Notes: a model not told the origin generated them from the sequence alone. 64,000 nucleotides of DNA from Puccinia triticina (GCF_026914185.1 NC_070561.1:7130001-7194000), one strand, 5' to 3'; positions 1 through 11,988 are shown, counted from the stretch's first letter. Translations and numbers: made by a program.

Positions 1-2
1 TT

Positions 3-1730
3 TCTCGAAAGCTATCGGACCGCGAGCGATCTTGGAAGATTTTCGATTTAGAATTGCTGGCGATTGTCTCGGCTTGCGAAGAGTGGAGGGCGTGGTTGAT
101 GGGGACTGCCAACCCGGTAGTTATGTACTCTGATCATTCCAACTTATTATACTTTAAAACAGCTAAGTATCTTTCACCAAAGCAGGCGCGATGGGCGTTG
201 TTTTTAGATGATTTCAACATGATGATTTATCACATTGTAGGTTTGAAGAATCCGGCGGATGGGCCCAGTCGCAGAGATGATTATTTTGATGGAAGAAAGC
301 GGAATACCGATGTAGATCTGATCACCAAGCGAATGGTAAACTGCGAGGCGGGGGAGATCAATGGTAATGAAGATACTTTGCCTTTTTCTACTCATGATCT
401 TTTTTTTCAACGACCAACGAGTGAACTATTGACTTATTTTATGAATCATTATACGGAAGGAGAAAGGTCGTCGAAAGGGGTGGTTTTCACTGATGGCGTT
501 TATTGGCATCATCACAGAGTCCTGGTTCCGGCTGCTTTGCGCGCGAGGATAATCATGATGTATCACGACGCTCCTGCGGCGGGGCATCCGGGTATAGCTC
601 GGACGTTGTCTAGCCTGTCCCGGACCTTTTCGTGGCCGGGGATTAAGGCTTCGGTGATCAAGTATGTGACTAGTTGCGATTCATGCCAGCGGGTAAAGGC
701 TAGGCGCCGTTGTCCTGATGGGAAACTTGTGCCTATTGTCGCGGATCCCAAGCCCTGGAGTGTGATAGGGATGGACATGATAGTTAAGCTCCCGCCCGCG
801 GGGGGATTTGACTCTATTCTGGTGATTATTGACTTGTTGAGTAAGCTAACTCACTTTATTCCTTGTAAGGAAGCTTCCTCGTCGGCTGTCTTGGCGGGTT
901 TGTTCTGCAAACACATTTTCCGGTTACATGGCTTGCCTGATAAAATAGTCTCGGACAGGGGGAGTACTTTTGTTAGCGAGTTTTGGAAAGCCCTTATGAA
1001 ATCTTTGAGTATCAGGTCGGCCCTCTCGACGGCTTACCATCCGCAGACCGACGGCCAGACGGAGCGAATGAACCAATTCGTGGAAGATTATTTGCGTCAC
1101 TTTTGCTCCTATTACCAGGACAATTGGGACAAATGTTTGGAGATGGCTGAGTTTTCTATTAACAATTCCGATTCGTCTAGTTTGAAGATTTCTCCGTTTT
1201 TCTTTACTTACAGCTTCCACCCGCGGTTTAACGTTTTAACGGAGAATACGGGGCGCAAGAGTTTGGACGAATTTCTGGTTGATTTACAGGTGTCTCAGGA
1301 GACCGCGATGGAGTGTCTGCGACAGGCTCGGATAAAGCAAGCATTTTATTACAATAAAGGAAAAAGGTCTAGCCCGGTTTATCATGAAGGCGACGAAGTA
1401 CTCTTGCTAAGAAAGTTTATTCAGTTTCGAAGGTTGAACTCCAAGCTGGATTACCGGTACATAGGTCCATTCAAAGTGATCAAAATGGTGGGACCAAATG
1501 CGGTGATGTTGGATTTGGTTTCGGATTATCCTAAGCTACATCCGGTTTTTAACGTCTCTTTACTGACGCGTTATGTACGCCCTGATTCAATTGAAGAGCG
1601 CGGAACTGAATTGGGATTGAAAGAAAAATATTACACGAATGAACAGGTAGTGGATTGGACAAGAATTAAGGCCGTTCTGGATGTGAGGACCGTGAAGAAA
1701 GGTTTGTTTGATTACTTAATTTCGTGGTAG
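3..1730 (+). CDS. Ty3/gypsy pol, 3' part (RNase H end, integrase, chromodomain start)
   Basis: The reading frame is already open at base 3, so the 5' part of the element lies outside the window. In order it shows: the end of a retroelement RNase H (SDHSNLLYF, later the HIVGLKNPADGPSRR tail); a zinc-binding integrase N-terminus of H2C2 type near residues 170-215 (HDAPAAGHPG ... CDSCQRVK); an integrase core with D (GMDMIVK), D (IVSDRGSTF) and E (AYHPQTDGQTERMN) near residues 240-350; and a C-terminal GPFKVIKMVGPNAVMLDL module. It would cut and join element cDNA into the host genome. The frame stops at a TAG (1728-1730) inside a chromodomain-like segment; the downstream codons still read as the rest of that domain (TWVSQNHIP) and a basic tail to about 1880. 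The copy is therefore probably defective unless the stop is read through. Confidence 0.93.
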   Translation, partial: SRKLSDRERSWKIFDLELLAIVSACEEWRAWLMGTANPVVMYSDHSNLLYFKTAKYLSPKQARWALFLDDFNMMIYHIVGLKNPADGPSRRDDYFDGRKRNTDVDLITKRMVNCEAGEINGNEDTLPFSTHDLFFQRPTSELLTYFMNHYTEGERSSKGVVFTDGVYWHHHRVLVPAALRARIIMMYHDAPAAGHPGIARTLSSLSRTFSWPGIKASVIKYVTSCDSCQRVKARRRCPDGKLVPIVADPKPWSVIGMDMIVKLPPAGGFDSILVIIDLLSKLTHFIPCKEASSSAVLAGLFCKHIFRLHGLPDKIVSDRGSTFVSEFWKALMKSLSIRSALSTAYHPQTDGQTERMNQFVEDYLRHFCSYYQDNWDKCLEMAEFSINNSDSSSLKISPFFFTYSFHPRFNVLTENTGRKSLDEFLVDLQVSQETAMECLRQARIKQAFYYNKGKRSSPVYHEGDEVLLLRKFIQFRRLNSKLDYRYIGPFKVIKMVGPNAVMLDLVSDYPKLHPVFNVSLLTRYVRPDSIEERGTELGLKEKYYTNEQVVDWTRIKAVLDVRTVKKGLFDYLISW

Positions 1731-2584
1731 AACTCCACTCCGGGTGAGGAGACTTGGGTATCGCAAAACCACATTCCGGTAGGTGCAAGCAAATATTTAG
1801 AAGATTTCCGTCGACATGCGGAGGCCCGCAAGAAAAAGGTTAAAAAAGTGGCTATTGTTAAAGGCAACAATATGGTTCCTGGGTAGTAGCCGAGTCTCAT
1901 TTTGTAACGACTCCTCTGGGTTTCTACTGAAGGTTTACAGATATTTATGAATATTCTTTAAGTCTTTCTTTAGTTCGATCGACGATCGGGGTTCCGGAGC
2001 GGTGTCGCTCTTCACCTTTGGTGCATGTAATGGTGATGACGTATTTTCATTGTGACGTCAGCGAGGTTTTTCCGATGATGGTTATCTACTCTCTTTCCTT
2101 GTACCTCTTTCCTCCTCTCTTTCTTTCCTTTTCTCATTGAGATATTATTTGTCATTATAGTTGTAACTTTACTCATCATTATCTATCCGAGCAAAATCTT
2201 ATATCTCGGAAAGCATACAACCAAAAAGCTTATAGATACAAACTTCGACTTGAAATCTTAACTTATTACTTAAGCACACAGCGAACTATCCTCTCGGATA
2301 AGTTTCATAGCTACATAGCGAACTAAGTAATAGGCCAGACTTCACACGGATGACTTAGCGTAAGAAACTAATCCGCACTGGACAGACTGCCGTGTGTTTG
2401 AGAACCAATCGATCTTTGCAATACGTGTTACATCGCCGTCTGGGCCGGGAGCGGGAAGGTTTCGTCAGCAGGTCTTCTTGAATTTCGGGATCTGAAACAT
2501 TGTAATTACCAACCTGAAACATCTAGCTTATAACCTGCTGTTAAGCTGAAAGATCTATAAGCCTGTACCGTAGGCCCGATGATT
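1731..2584 (+). other. chromodomain remainder, then presumed 3' UTR/LTR of the gypsy element
   Basis: Up to about 1880 the frame continues the chromodomain and a lysine-rich tail. A TGTAACGACTCC at 1899 is a plausible LTR start just behind the coding region. The rest (AT-rich, with pyrimidine tracts near 2085-2140) has no ORF. The end of the LTR could not be fixed because the 5' LTR is outside the window. Bases of about 2410-2584 resemble 6610-6740 on the other side of the hAT insertion. Confidence 0.45.
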
Positions 2585-2864
2585 CAGGGCAACGCTGGGC
2601 CGGTACGGTACTGTACGGTAACCGGCCATTTTGCGTACTGTACAGGAGTTCCTGCCCGTCTGCTTTACGGTAGCGGTACTAGTACCGCGCTATTCTGGGT
2701 CGGGGCCGTACCGTAATGGTTGCTTTTTTTTTATTGCCCTGATTACTGTTATTGTAACGCGTTTCACCTCTGGTTGCCGCGGTACCAGGGGTGAAAAACC
2801 CCAATCGGATGAGAAATTTTTTCTAGGAGTATCAGATCATTCCTATCCCCCTTCCCACCTAGCC

Positions 2865-3012
2865 TAACACAATCCCCTCGTTCCAGGGGCCGGGGGACCG
2901 GCGCGCCGGGGGCGCCTCGCGAAGCGAGCCTCTGGAAGAGGAGAGGCTCGCTCCGCGAGAGGCGCCCGGCGGTGTTTCACCCGCCTCCCTCTGAAACGAG
3001 GGGCTTGTGTTA
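2865..3012. mobile_element. palindromic MITE-like insertion inside hAT-1
   Basis: A 148-bp inverted repeat. The first 22 bases and the reverse complement of the last 22 match at 20 positions (TAACACAA.CCCCTCGTT). The interior folds again: GGCGCCTCGCGAAGCGAG faces CTCGCTCCGCGAGAGGCGCC. CTAGCC occurs directly before the left end and two bases beyond the right end, a possible target duplication. It is much richer in GC than the hAT around it and sits between the hAT end and the transposase start codon. Confidence 0.6.
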
Positions 3013-3073
3013 AGCTAGCCTTCCCACGCACTCGCAACCCCATCAGAGCCTCTTCAATCCACCACAACCAAAA

Positions 3074-6000
3074 ATGGTCTCGCAAGGGCCACAGGCAAAT
3101 CCAAACAACCCATCCGGCGCCGATAATAACCCCGGGTATGAAACTGACCAGTCTCTTGGTCAGCCTCCACGACGACGCTCTTCACGAGCATCTTCGATTG
3201 TTAACACACCAAACATGGTGCCCACATCAAACGACTCACGCGTTAAATTAACCCGCCCAGCTGCTCAGAAACGGGCCGCAGTCGCAGAGTCCTCAGGCTC
3301 AGATCATGGCCGCCCCGATGAGGATGATTCAGAGTCTGCGGAAGGATCAACAGCGCCTCAAGGGAAATCTAAGCCCAAAAAGAAGAAACAACGCCGTCAA
3401 AAAAAAAAGAAAGGGAATTCCAGTGTTGGCGCGTCGCTGGTATGTCAATCAAGTGCCTACCCTTGATCTGTAGAGTTTTGATTGGTTTATTCAGCTGACT
3501 ATTTGGGCTTGGTTTTTTTTTCTATCCTCCAAGGCAACGGGTAAAGACCCTGCCTTGAATTATGATCAGGATTCCGACGAAGGATCGATAGTCATCAAGC
3601 CCCGGGGGATGAAGAAACAGAAGAATGATGAGTTTGACAAGATCGAGGAATTCTACCACCCGCCAACCTATAAGCAAGGCGACCCGGAAGGAGTTCTTCT
3701 GAACTTCAAATGCAAGTGGTGCAGCATGATCTATTGTCGCTGCCCTGATAGCAATGGAAACCTTGTCAGCCATCGAGACGGCTTTACACAGATGGGAAGA
3801 AACGACCGTGGCTGTGTCAACCGCGCTAATGCCATCAAGGCAGGTGCAAAACTTCCTCTTTCTGTCGCCAAACGGAGGAAACTGGATGGCAGTGGCAACG
3901 TGAAGCAGACTGGAATAGCTCAATTCCTGAAAGCCCAACCCCAGTTTGTCAATCAAGTCTTGAATCAGATCATCATGATCTGGCAGATTCGCCAAGCCCT
4001 GCCCTGGTCGCGCATCGAGGATCCAATCCTTCGCGCTGCTTTTCAGTACGCAAACAGCAAAGCAGTCCTTTATGGGAGGAAATGGTCGGCAAATGAGGCA
4101 AGGTATCTGCACTCAATGCTCAAGTCGCAGGTTTTCAAGGATTTGAATGTTCGTAATTTTATTTGTACATGCTTTTTTTGTGTGAAAGTTAATTTCATTT
4201 CCACACTCAAAGAATCTGGACACCAAGTTCTCCCTTATCCACGACGTCTGGACAACCAAGGGGAACCGACTTGCGTTCATTGGCGCGGCCGTGGCTTATG
4301 TGGATTCTGATTGGAAATATGTAGTCCGTCATTTAACATTGAAGATGATTCCCTGGAGGCACTTGGGACACCTTCTAGCTCGTCCGATTGCTTGCGTTCT
4401 TAGAAAAGGCAAGCTGTATCGTAAGATAAGTCTCCGGGTCACTTTTTTTAGTTGTTCCCAAGCCTGTGCTAATCCTTCCGGTCTGTCTTACATGCTGGCT
4501 CAGACCACCGACTCCGGATCCAACAATAACACCATGGCAAATGCCATGTACGAGCTCTTTTACAATGACCCCAGAACCCAAGTTACGACTGAATATGGCG
4601 AGGATCTTTCCCAGCCCAATTGGGATCCAGAAACAATGCATGTCCGTTGTTTCTGCCACAAGCTTGCCCTGATTGTAAACGCCGGACTCCAGGCGCTGTC
4701 CTTGAAGACCCTCCCGCCATCAAAGACAAAGGAATCCGTTCTCGGATTTTTCCCAGTCTTGGGAAGAGTTGTCGAGGAATTGGAACCTGAATCTCCCTCT
4801 GAAGAAACAGCAGCACTTGAGAAGACAGCGGCCGCACCAGCGATTGAAGACTACAATGCGGGCTCTGAAAGTGACTATGGTAATGCTGATGAGGAATTGT
4901 TGTGCGAGGCGGAGAAGACAAACCCCGCGGGGTCGGAAACCCATGCAAAGTCTACAAAACTGCTCGAACTAACCGAGAAGGTCAGTTATCATTTTTCGGT
5001 GTTGAGGATTGGGCTCACATCTGACCCCTCCAATTTTTTCGTAGCTTGATATTGTGATCAAGCAGATCACCCGCTCAGCTGCACAGCGGGCAAATTTTCT
5101 GCAAACCGCCGAAGATCTCAAGATAAAAGTTACTCCTTTGATAGCTGGTTATGGTATTTGATGGAATATCAAATACCAAAGTTACCAGAAAGCGATTGAT
5201 GCCCGCGATGTCATAGACCACATACTCAAGCAGGATCAGGCGCAAAAAGATGGTGGAATATTTTCAGATATCTATTTCTTGCCTCGCGACTGGAAGCAGA
5301 TTGACAATCTGAATTCGGAGCTTGAGGTTTGCTACTTTCACTGCGGTCTTTGCTTCTGAAGGGTACTGATACACCACCATTGCTTCATTTACAGGTTTTT
5401 GTCAAGTTAACATCCGAGATGGAGGGAGATTCGGCGACCAGTGCTCATGTTATCCCGAAATATCTGGAGCTCAAGGAGAGTCTCACAGAAAAGATTGAAC
5501 TTGCCGCGGAGAGCGACGCTCTGTACCCGATGTACCAAGCTATGTACAAGCGAGTGGAAAAGTATCTAGACAAAGCCATGCAATGCAAGACGCTTATCAT
5601 TGCTACAATGATGCATCCTTGCTTCAGGATGCACCTCTTCGAGCTTGCCTTTGGCTCCGATAGCCAAGAAGTTACAGATAGCCTCAGTCTAATACAGCGG
5701 GAATTCAAGAAAACAAAAGCTCAGCAGGACCAACTTGCCAAAGAAAAGGCACCTATTGATCCCGAGATATCTATCATTGAAAAACCAGTGAAGAAACCGC
5801 CGGCTGGAAACTCCTTGATGTCACGTCTCGCCTCACGTATGGCCGTCCAACCAACAGCTCAGGCAAATGAGATTGAATCTTACTTGTCTGCCGAACTATC
5901 ATTCAAAGAAGGTGCGATAGGAGACAAAAATTATCCGCTGACTTGGTGGAAGGTAAGTTTAGTCCTATACTCTTTTCCAACATGATCTTGGCTGACACAC

Positions 6001-6282
6001 ATGTGGTTTGTGACTCGTCAATAGGATCACCACCAAACCTACCCAACCCTTGCGGTAATGGCTCGTGCGTATCTTGGGACCCCGGCTAGCTCTTGCGCAG
6101 TTGAGAGGCTTTTCTCTGCGGCCTCTGATGTATGCAGCTCCAATCGCGGTGCTTTGTTGCCATCAACAATGTCGCGATCTGTGAGCAGCCTGATGTGGCT
6201 TCGCAAAGATGTCCCCCTGACAGGGGAGTTCAGCGAGGCTGGGAAGGCTTTGAATGTTCTGCTTCCCAAAAGCAAAAAATGA
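3074..6282 (+). pseudogene. hAT transposase gene, multi-exon, with premature TGA
   Basis: Exons can be followed in one path: 3074-3439 (lysine-rich N-terminus), 3534-4148 (BED-like zinc finger segment with FKCKWC), 4213 to about 4420 (FSLIHDVWTTKGNRLAFIGA), about 4504-4978 (TTDSGSNNNTMA, then CHKLALIVNAGL), 5044-5326, 5395-5952, and 6025-6282. The last exon holds the hAT C-terminal dimerisation block (TPASSCAVERLFSAASDV). Introns are 60-95 nt with GT..AG ends; the third junction is uncertain. In the fifth exon the frame meets TGA at 5159-5161, in IxWNIKYQSYQKA where an arginine is usual, so CGA>TGA is the likely change. The protein would catalyse cut-and-paste movement of hAT-1, but this copy looks inactive unless a different splice form avoids the stop. 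Confidence 0.85.
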
Positions 6283-6562
6283 ATGTCTTTTCTCCTTCCT
6301 CCCATCTGCCAATGGCAAAAGCTTTACTAGTTCCGGTATCACCGGTAACAAGCCGAATCTGCTGTTACCGCTTTTTTAATTTTGATATTCCTCATTCGGG
6401 CATACCGTAACGCACCCTCAAAAAAACATGTAAGAAAAAAGCGTACTGTAACAAAACAAACGGTATGAGAATTACAAAAAAAAGTACCGTAAAGTACCAA
6501 AAAAATCTACGGTACCTGTACGTTACCCGGTAACCGTAATGTACAGGTCCAGCGTTGTTCAG

Positions 6563-7200
6563 GGTGACTTCTCAATCCGGATTGAACAGGCACCCGTGCC
6601 TTCCGGAATCAATGAGCCATCGTTGTACGTATTGCATCGCCGTCTGGATTGGGATCAGGAAGGTTTTGTCAGCAGGTATCCATAAGCTGAAGCATCTATG
6701 TAGCCTTGATACCGTTCGGCCGACGCGAGACATGCACACCCGGGGAGTCCCTGAACGCGTGGGCCCACCCCAAACCACGTGGATCCTGTAAAAACCCCGG
6801 GGAAGGAAGAAAAGGTACCACCCGACTACACGATTGTAGCGGGCATCAACTCTCCCCCGGAGAGGTATACACCAGGCCATAACAGATCCCACGGTGAACG
6901 GGTGCGCGAGGTCGAACCAGCGGCATTTGGTCCACACCGAACTTAACTCAAGAAGTCCCTCCCTCGCTCCCTGTCGCTTGAGGGAGGGACTTGTGCCTAA
7001 TGTCCGATATTTGGCCTGAGGCTGCCTATAAAGGCTCGGAAACTGCACGGTACAGTCCGGCGGCGGTCAGCTCTCCACGTGTCGATCCCGGGTGTCCAAT
7101 CTTGGTGAGGAAAGAGAGAGGATCCCGGGCGTGCAAGAGCTTGACTGTACGTGCCCGGCAGTGACAGGGTTAGGGTTTAGACCTGTCACTGACAGAGGTT
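6563..7200 (+). other. flank of hAT-1, repeated LTR-like sequence
   Basis: Bases 6610-6740 (TTGCATCGCCGTCTGG..GG..GGAAGGTTTTGTCAGCAGG, then AAGCTGAAGCATCTAT) repeat 2430-2560 on the other side of the transposon. The rest is GC-richer, with a TATAAAGG at 7026-7033 that could be an LTR promoter and a short TTAGGGTTTAG near 7170. No coding frame is convincing. Confidence 0.4.
6953..6992. repeat. short fold-back repeat (AAGTCCCTCCCTC)
   Basis: AAGTCCCTCCCTC and GAGGGAGGGACTT form a 13-bp perfect stem with a 14-nt loop. Related stems occur at 49652-49711 and 56293-56346. Confidence 0.6.
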
Positions 7201-9410
7201 AATAGCTATGTGCATAGATAGAGACTAAAGCTTGCATAAGTGTATACCAGCTCTAACTCTGCCCAGCCAAACATCTAAAAATTGCATCTAACCCCCATAT
7301 CACCGTATACCCATTGGATTTCTTCACAGCCTCTGGCACCATTAGAATCAGCTTTTCTTTCTACATATTCTGATGTGTTTAACACAACACCTATGTACCC
7401 CCATCCCTTGAAAAAAAAGTTGTTGTAAAAGTGTGGCTTGCAAGGCCTTGCAAGGCTGAAACCATAAGAAAGTGTCTGAACTTGACCTGCAAATGGCCCA
7501 GCGGGTCTGTCATATTTCTCATAAAATGCCCTTACAAGAATGGCTTGTCAGCCTCCGTGATGCCAAGGACTACTCCTTCTAGCTACACGTGGTGCAAAAC
7601 TAGTATAAAAGAGTATAAAACTCTGGGACAAAATTCAAGGGATAATTCCAATGATGTATTGGTAATTATGGCGTAAGAATATGGGCAAAAATAGAGTAAT
7701 TATATAAATAAAATTAATATAATTAAATTTAAGAGGGGCCTGATAAATCAGGGGTGTTTAATCCCTCAAAGGCATCATGCAAAAGCAGAGGATTTAGGTA
7801 CCTGAAACACACTGGGGCCTGTGAACAGGGGTGGTTTAAATCCCAGCAAAGAATGGCGTAGAATCTCAAGAGAAGGGGCTTAAACTTACTAGTAAAAGGG
7901 TCTTGAGGTTCTACAGGATAGAAACTGGGCAGTTGGAAGCGCTTGAAGAAGGTGATTCTGAAGGCTGGATGGAAACTGGGCAGTTTCTGGCGAAAAAATG
8001 AGGCTAAAAATAACTACTAAGGGTCTTACCAGGCTGGAAACAGGCTATTGAGCACATGTTGAAGGCAGGTAAAATATAATAGTGTAAATAAGCATGTAGA
8101 ATCCCCTTTTGGGCGGAGAAAGAGCCCTTTTTATAGCCTAGGCAGGCCTCCAGGGGCGCCCAGGGGACATGGGGACACTTGTGGGCGCATTCTGAGGCAA
8201 TTTGGTTGCGCTAGAAGGCGCTGTTGGTCGTGGAACCTTGGGGCTTGAATAAAAGGGTTGCCAAGGACCATTTACAGAGGTTCTGCGTGTTTTTACACAT
8301 GCCTTACACGTCATAGGGGCTGGTTTGGGGGTTCTGTGACGCTCATTTCCGTGGAAATGTGCCACAGAAGGTACTAGAACTAGCTTCTGTGCACTTGTAC
8401 ACGTGCAAGCAGTGCTTTATACATGTTCTGGAGGCGCTCATTAAATGCTCCAGTTCATTTGACCCCTTCTACATATTTACTGCAGTTGTAATTTACGTGT
8501 AGTGAGGCTTGGGAGAAGCTGGGGCGCTTTCTAGTCTCTCCTGTGCATGCTGCAAGAGTCCTCTTTAGTCTAGAATGTTTTTATATTGAATTACGTGGTA
8601 ATTACATCTTGTTTGGTGATTAATTACATGTGTACAAGACATATAACACATGTAATATTGCTATTGGGGTGTACTCTGGCCCATTCTCACTTACTGGTAG
8701 CCTGAGTGCTTTGGTTGCGGGCTAGTTTATGCATTATGCATATATGTACACCATGCGCGCGGGCTTGAGCTCTAGGCAACAGAGCACGCGGGCTTGGGTG
8801 CGCCACGCAACAAATAAAGCCATCTTTTAAACTATACACAACACCTCAGTTACATCACTGAAACTGGGTGTATACATATGTACTTAGATATATATGCATA
8901 CAAGTGCATTCACGTGGGGCGTGATGCACTTGCTTAAACTTTGAAGTTAGTTTACACAAGGAAGGGATAATAATTAAGGGTATGTGTAAGTGAGGTACCC
9001 TGGGTTATTTTACCCGTAGAATCAGAATCTTCTATAATATTTTACTTATTAATCACACAAAGCTAATTAATTAATTATTTATATATGTATTTAAAATTTT
9101 TGCGTAGTTTTACATATGTAAGAGTGATAATGTCTCTTTCATATGTAACACTACTTTTTATGTTTTTATTTGTATTATTTTTATGTCACAGTGGCTCTGC
9201 CATAGTAGCCAGCTGACATGGCTGCTGAGCCGCCAGTTCTTGATGAATTTACTTGAAAAAACATGTACAAGACAGGTGAGATCAAGGGCTAGACATTGTT
9301 AGCTGGGATTTGGATTATGAGGTGATACCAAGTTGTAGGAGAGTTGTAAACACAAAATTACAGATTTTCATTGAAAACCCCTGTCAGCCTCAGGCCAAGT
9401 ATGGGACATT
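7201..9410. other. non-coding stretch without a recognisable gene
   Basis: No ORF here has family features. The sequence alternates between ordinary composition and strongly AT-rich parts (7680-7730, 9030-9190). It resembles decayed transposon sequence but no ends were found. Confidence 0.4.
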
Positions 9411-9414
9411 AGTC

Positions 9415-9462
9415 CTAAGCCTCTCCTTTGGAGACGCTTTGCGCCTCCTTGGAGAGGCTTAG
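9415..9462. repeat. short fold-back repeat
   Basis: CTAAGCCTCTCC at the left pairs with GGAGAGGCTTAG at the right, and an inner GGAG..GCGCCTCC adds further pairing. It looks like a very short MITE remnant. Confidence 0.55.
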
Positions 9463-10052
9463 TTAAGCTCAGTCCACACGCCCTCTGGGCATCACCAGCC
9501 CCATCACAAGGGCACAGCTCACAAAAACCACCCAATCTGTGGAATCCCCGTGGCTCCTGGATTCCACCAGGATTAGGTGATCCATCACATCCACCCTTGG
9601 GGTGCTGCGGCTTGGGCAGCCTTCTACTGAACGGATTAATTCTGCTGGGTATACATACTGTGTTTTTCAGAATGCTTGGAATTGGATCATTCTCCAAAAT
9701 TTCTGGTTTCGTTGACTGGGGGCAATCACATACTTTCTATATCTTTTCCGCATGGTGCACCTGACAGATGTCAGATGAGGCCCAAGGCCAAATCCACCCC
9801 TGGAGCCAACGCCCTCTGGTATATTGTCATGGAGTTGGGTTAGAGATAAACCAAGTTCATATTCAGAACCGGAGTGCCTTCTTTACCCCACCCTTCACTG
9901 CCCATGGTCATTGGCCGCTTCCCTCTGCCCGTACAGAGGCAGGGAGGGGCTGACCAAGCACTGGGTTGTTACAGAAGGATATCCTAGGTGGGAGTCAAGC
10001 TGAAGATTGGGTTTAAAGTTAGGTGTGGAATTTTGTCTGCATGTTCTTAAAA

Positions 10053-11988
10053 AACCTTGAATCCAAGGTTGGCCTCACCAGGAAAAAAAAGTAGTCAGTT
10101 GATGACAACTGACATAACACAGCTCTGGTTTCAGCTCCAAAGCTACTCCATCTGCTAGTTCAGGGCTGGCTGGCACACAGCTCAGTGCCCATTTTGGCAC
10201 AGCTGAAGCCTCTAGCTTGCAATTTTCACAAGCTGCTCCTCAGCTTTGTCCCAGGCAAAGCTGCTGCTCAGCCTTGGCCCAGGCCCAGCTGCCCCTCAGT
10301 CTTGGCACAGGACAAGCCACTGCTCAGCCTTTGCCTGAGCAAGAACGGGTGTTGATAGACACACACCCGTCCCCCGGAGGCAAGCCCTCGCCCACGCCCT
10401 TTGAAAAGGGCGTGTGGGACCGCACACCCTTGATAAAGGGCGAAAGGGCATGCACACCCCTGTATGGGCGTGCGAGGGCGTGCACGCCCCCACATGGGCG
10501 TTCACGGGCGTGCACCATGGCTCGTCGGGAGCTCCTCGGCGGGCAGATGCAAGTATACCTGCTCGCCGAGAGCCCCTCGGCGGGCAGTTACAGATACCAC
10601 CTCGCCGAGAGCCTCTCGGAGAGCAGGTATACATGCACCTGCTCGCCGAGAGCCTTGCCTGCTCGCCGAGAAGGATAACTCTCGGCGAGCAGGTATACAA
10701 ACACCTACCCGCCGAGCCTGCTCACCGAGAGCCCCTCGGCGGGCAGGTGCATGTATACCTGCTCGCGCAGAGAAATCCTCGGCGAGCAGGCATACAGATC
10801 CCACCTCGCCGAGAGCCTCTCGGCGAGCAGGTATACATACACCTGCCCACCGAGCCTGCTCACCGAGAGCCCCTCGGCGGGCAGGTGCATTTATACCTGC
10901 TCGCCGAGAGAAATCCTCGGCGAGCAGGCATACATATCCCACCTCGCCAAGAGCCTCTCGGCGAGCAGGTATACTTGCACCTGCCCGCGGAGAGGCTCTT
11001 GGTGAGTAGGCTCGGCGGGCAGGTGCATGTATACCTGCTCGCCGAGAGAAATCCTCGGCGAGCAGGCATACACCTCTCGGCGAGCAGGCATACATATCCC
11101 CGCTCGCCGAGAGCCTTGCCTGCTCGCCGAGAAGGATAACTCTCGGCGAGCAGGTATACAAACACCTGCCCGCCGAGCCTGCTCGCCAAGAGCCCCTCGG
11201 CGGGCAGGTTCAAGTATACCTTCTCGCCAAGAGCCCCTCGGCGGGCAGGTTCAACTATACCTGCTCGCCGAGAGGCTCTTGGCGAGGTGGGATATGTATG
11301 CCTGCTCGCCGAGGATTTCTCTCGGCGAGCAGGTATAAATGCACCTGCCCGCCGAGGGGCTCTTGGTGAGCAGGCTTGGTGGGCAGGTATATGTATACCT
11401 GCTCGCCGAGAGGCTCTCGGCGAGGTGGGATCTGTATGCCTGCTCGCCGAGGATTTCTCTCGGCGAGCAGGTATAGATGCACCTGCCCGCCGAGGGGCTC
11501 TCCGTGAGCAGGCTCGGCGGGCAGGTGTTTGTATACCTGCTCGCCGAGAGTTATCCTTGTCGGCGAGCAGGGATACATACACCATACCCGCCGAGGGGCT
11601 CTCGGCGAGCAGGTATATGTACTTGCGCCTGCCCACCGAGGGGCTCTCGGCGAGCAGGCACGGTGCACGCTTGTGCACGCCTATGTGGGGGCGTGCACGC
11701 CCTTGATAAAGGGTGCGCGGTCCCACACGCCCTGTTCGAAGGGCGTGGTCGTGGGCGTGCCCCCGGAGGACAGGTGTGCATTTATCAATGCCCGTTCTTG
11801 CTCAGGCAAAGGCTGAGCAGTGGCTTGTCCTGTGCCAAGACTGGAGGCAGCTGTGCCTGGGACAAAGCTGAGGATCAGCTCGTGAAAATTGCACTAGAGG
11901 CTGGATAGCCAGCTGGAGCAGGTGTCATGTCAGTTGTCATCTAGTGACTACTGATTTTTCCTGGTGCCTAAGGTTTGGTGTGAAGGTT
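10053..11988. repeat. large (about 1.9 kb) inverted repeat enclosing a tandem-hairpin array (array A)
   Basis: The arms match over several hundred bases in opposite orientation: CACCAGGAAAAA..GTAGTC..GATGACAACTGACAT on the left (10075-10115) against its complement on the right (11925-11965); AGCTTTGTCCCAGGC on the left against its complement near 11865; CAAGCCACTGCTCAGCCTTTGCC on the left against its complement near 11810-11830. Inside the arms lie CACGCCCTTTGAAAAGGGCGTG-type stems. The whole region could fold into one long hairpin. It has no coding frame that is not a by-product of the repeats. Confidence 0.85.
10540..11690. repeat. tandem-hairpin array A, core CTCGGCGAGCAGG
   Basis: A dense array of alternating palindromes. 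One module is CTCGCCGAGAG-C-CTCTCGGCGAG; the next is a small stem CAGGT..ACCTG whose loop is ATACATAC or ATACATGC; then a stem of CCCGCCGAG and CTCGGCGGG. The modules repeat throughout with small substitutions, in both orientations, so that almost any part pairs with many others. Long ORFs on both strands here (200-290 codons, arginine/alanine/serine-rich) are repeat artefacts. Confidence 0.85.

Larger units (their letters stand above)
2585..6562 (+). mobile_element. hAT DNA transposon (hAT-1), near full length
   Basis: The two ends are imperfect terminal inverted repeats sharing AACGCTGG(G/A)CC, with a left start CAGGGC typical of hAT elements. Both ends are filled with short GGTACGG/CCGTACC and GGTAACC motifs (2600-2715 and 6335-6545), a subterminal pattern expected for transposase binding. 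Between them lies one plus-strand hAT transposase gene. The flanking 8 bases (CGATGATT / GGTGACTT) match only if a one-base indel is allowed, so the target duplication is weak and the copy probably old. Confidence 0.82.

Noticed and set aside
3522..4112. 196-codon antisense ORF in hAT-1
   Set aside because: Antisense to transposase exon 2; no family features.
7160..7175. TTAGGGTTTAG as a telomere remnant
   Set aside because: Only about one and a half units; expected by chance in 64 kb.
10540..11690. CRISPR-like appearance of regularly spaced palindromic repeats
   Set aside because: Spacers are themselves repeats and palindromes, unit length varies, both orientations alternate, and the genome is eukaryotic.
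10414..11739. Long ORFs on both strands (up to 288 codons) in the hairpin array
   Set aside because: They are open because the repeat unit lacks stops in several frames at once; the translations are repeated RRAGI/SPRAPRR phrases on both strands, and no start or splice context supports them.
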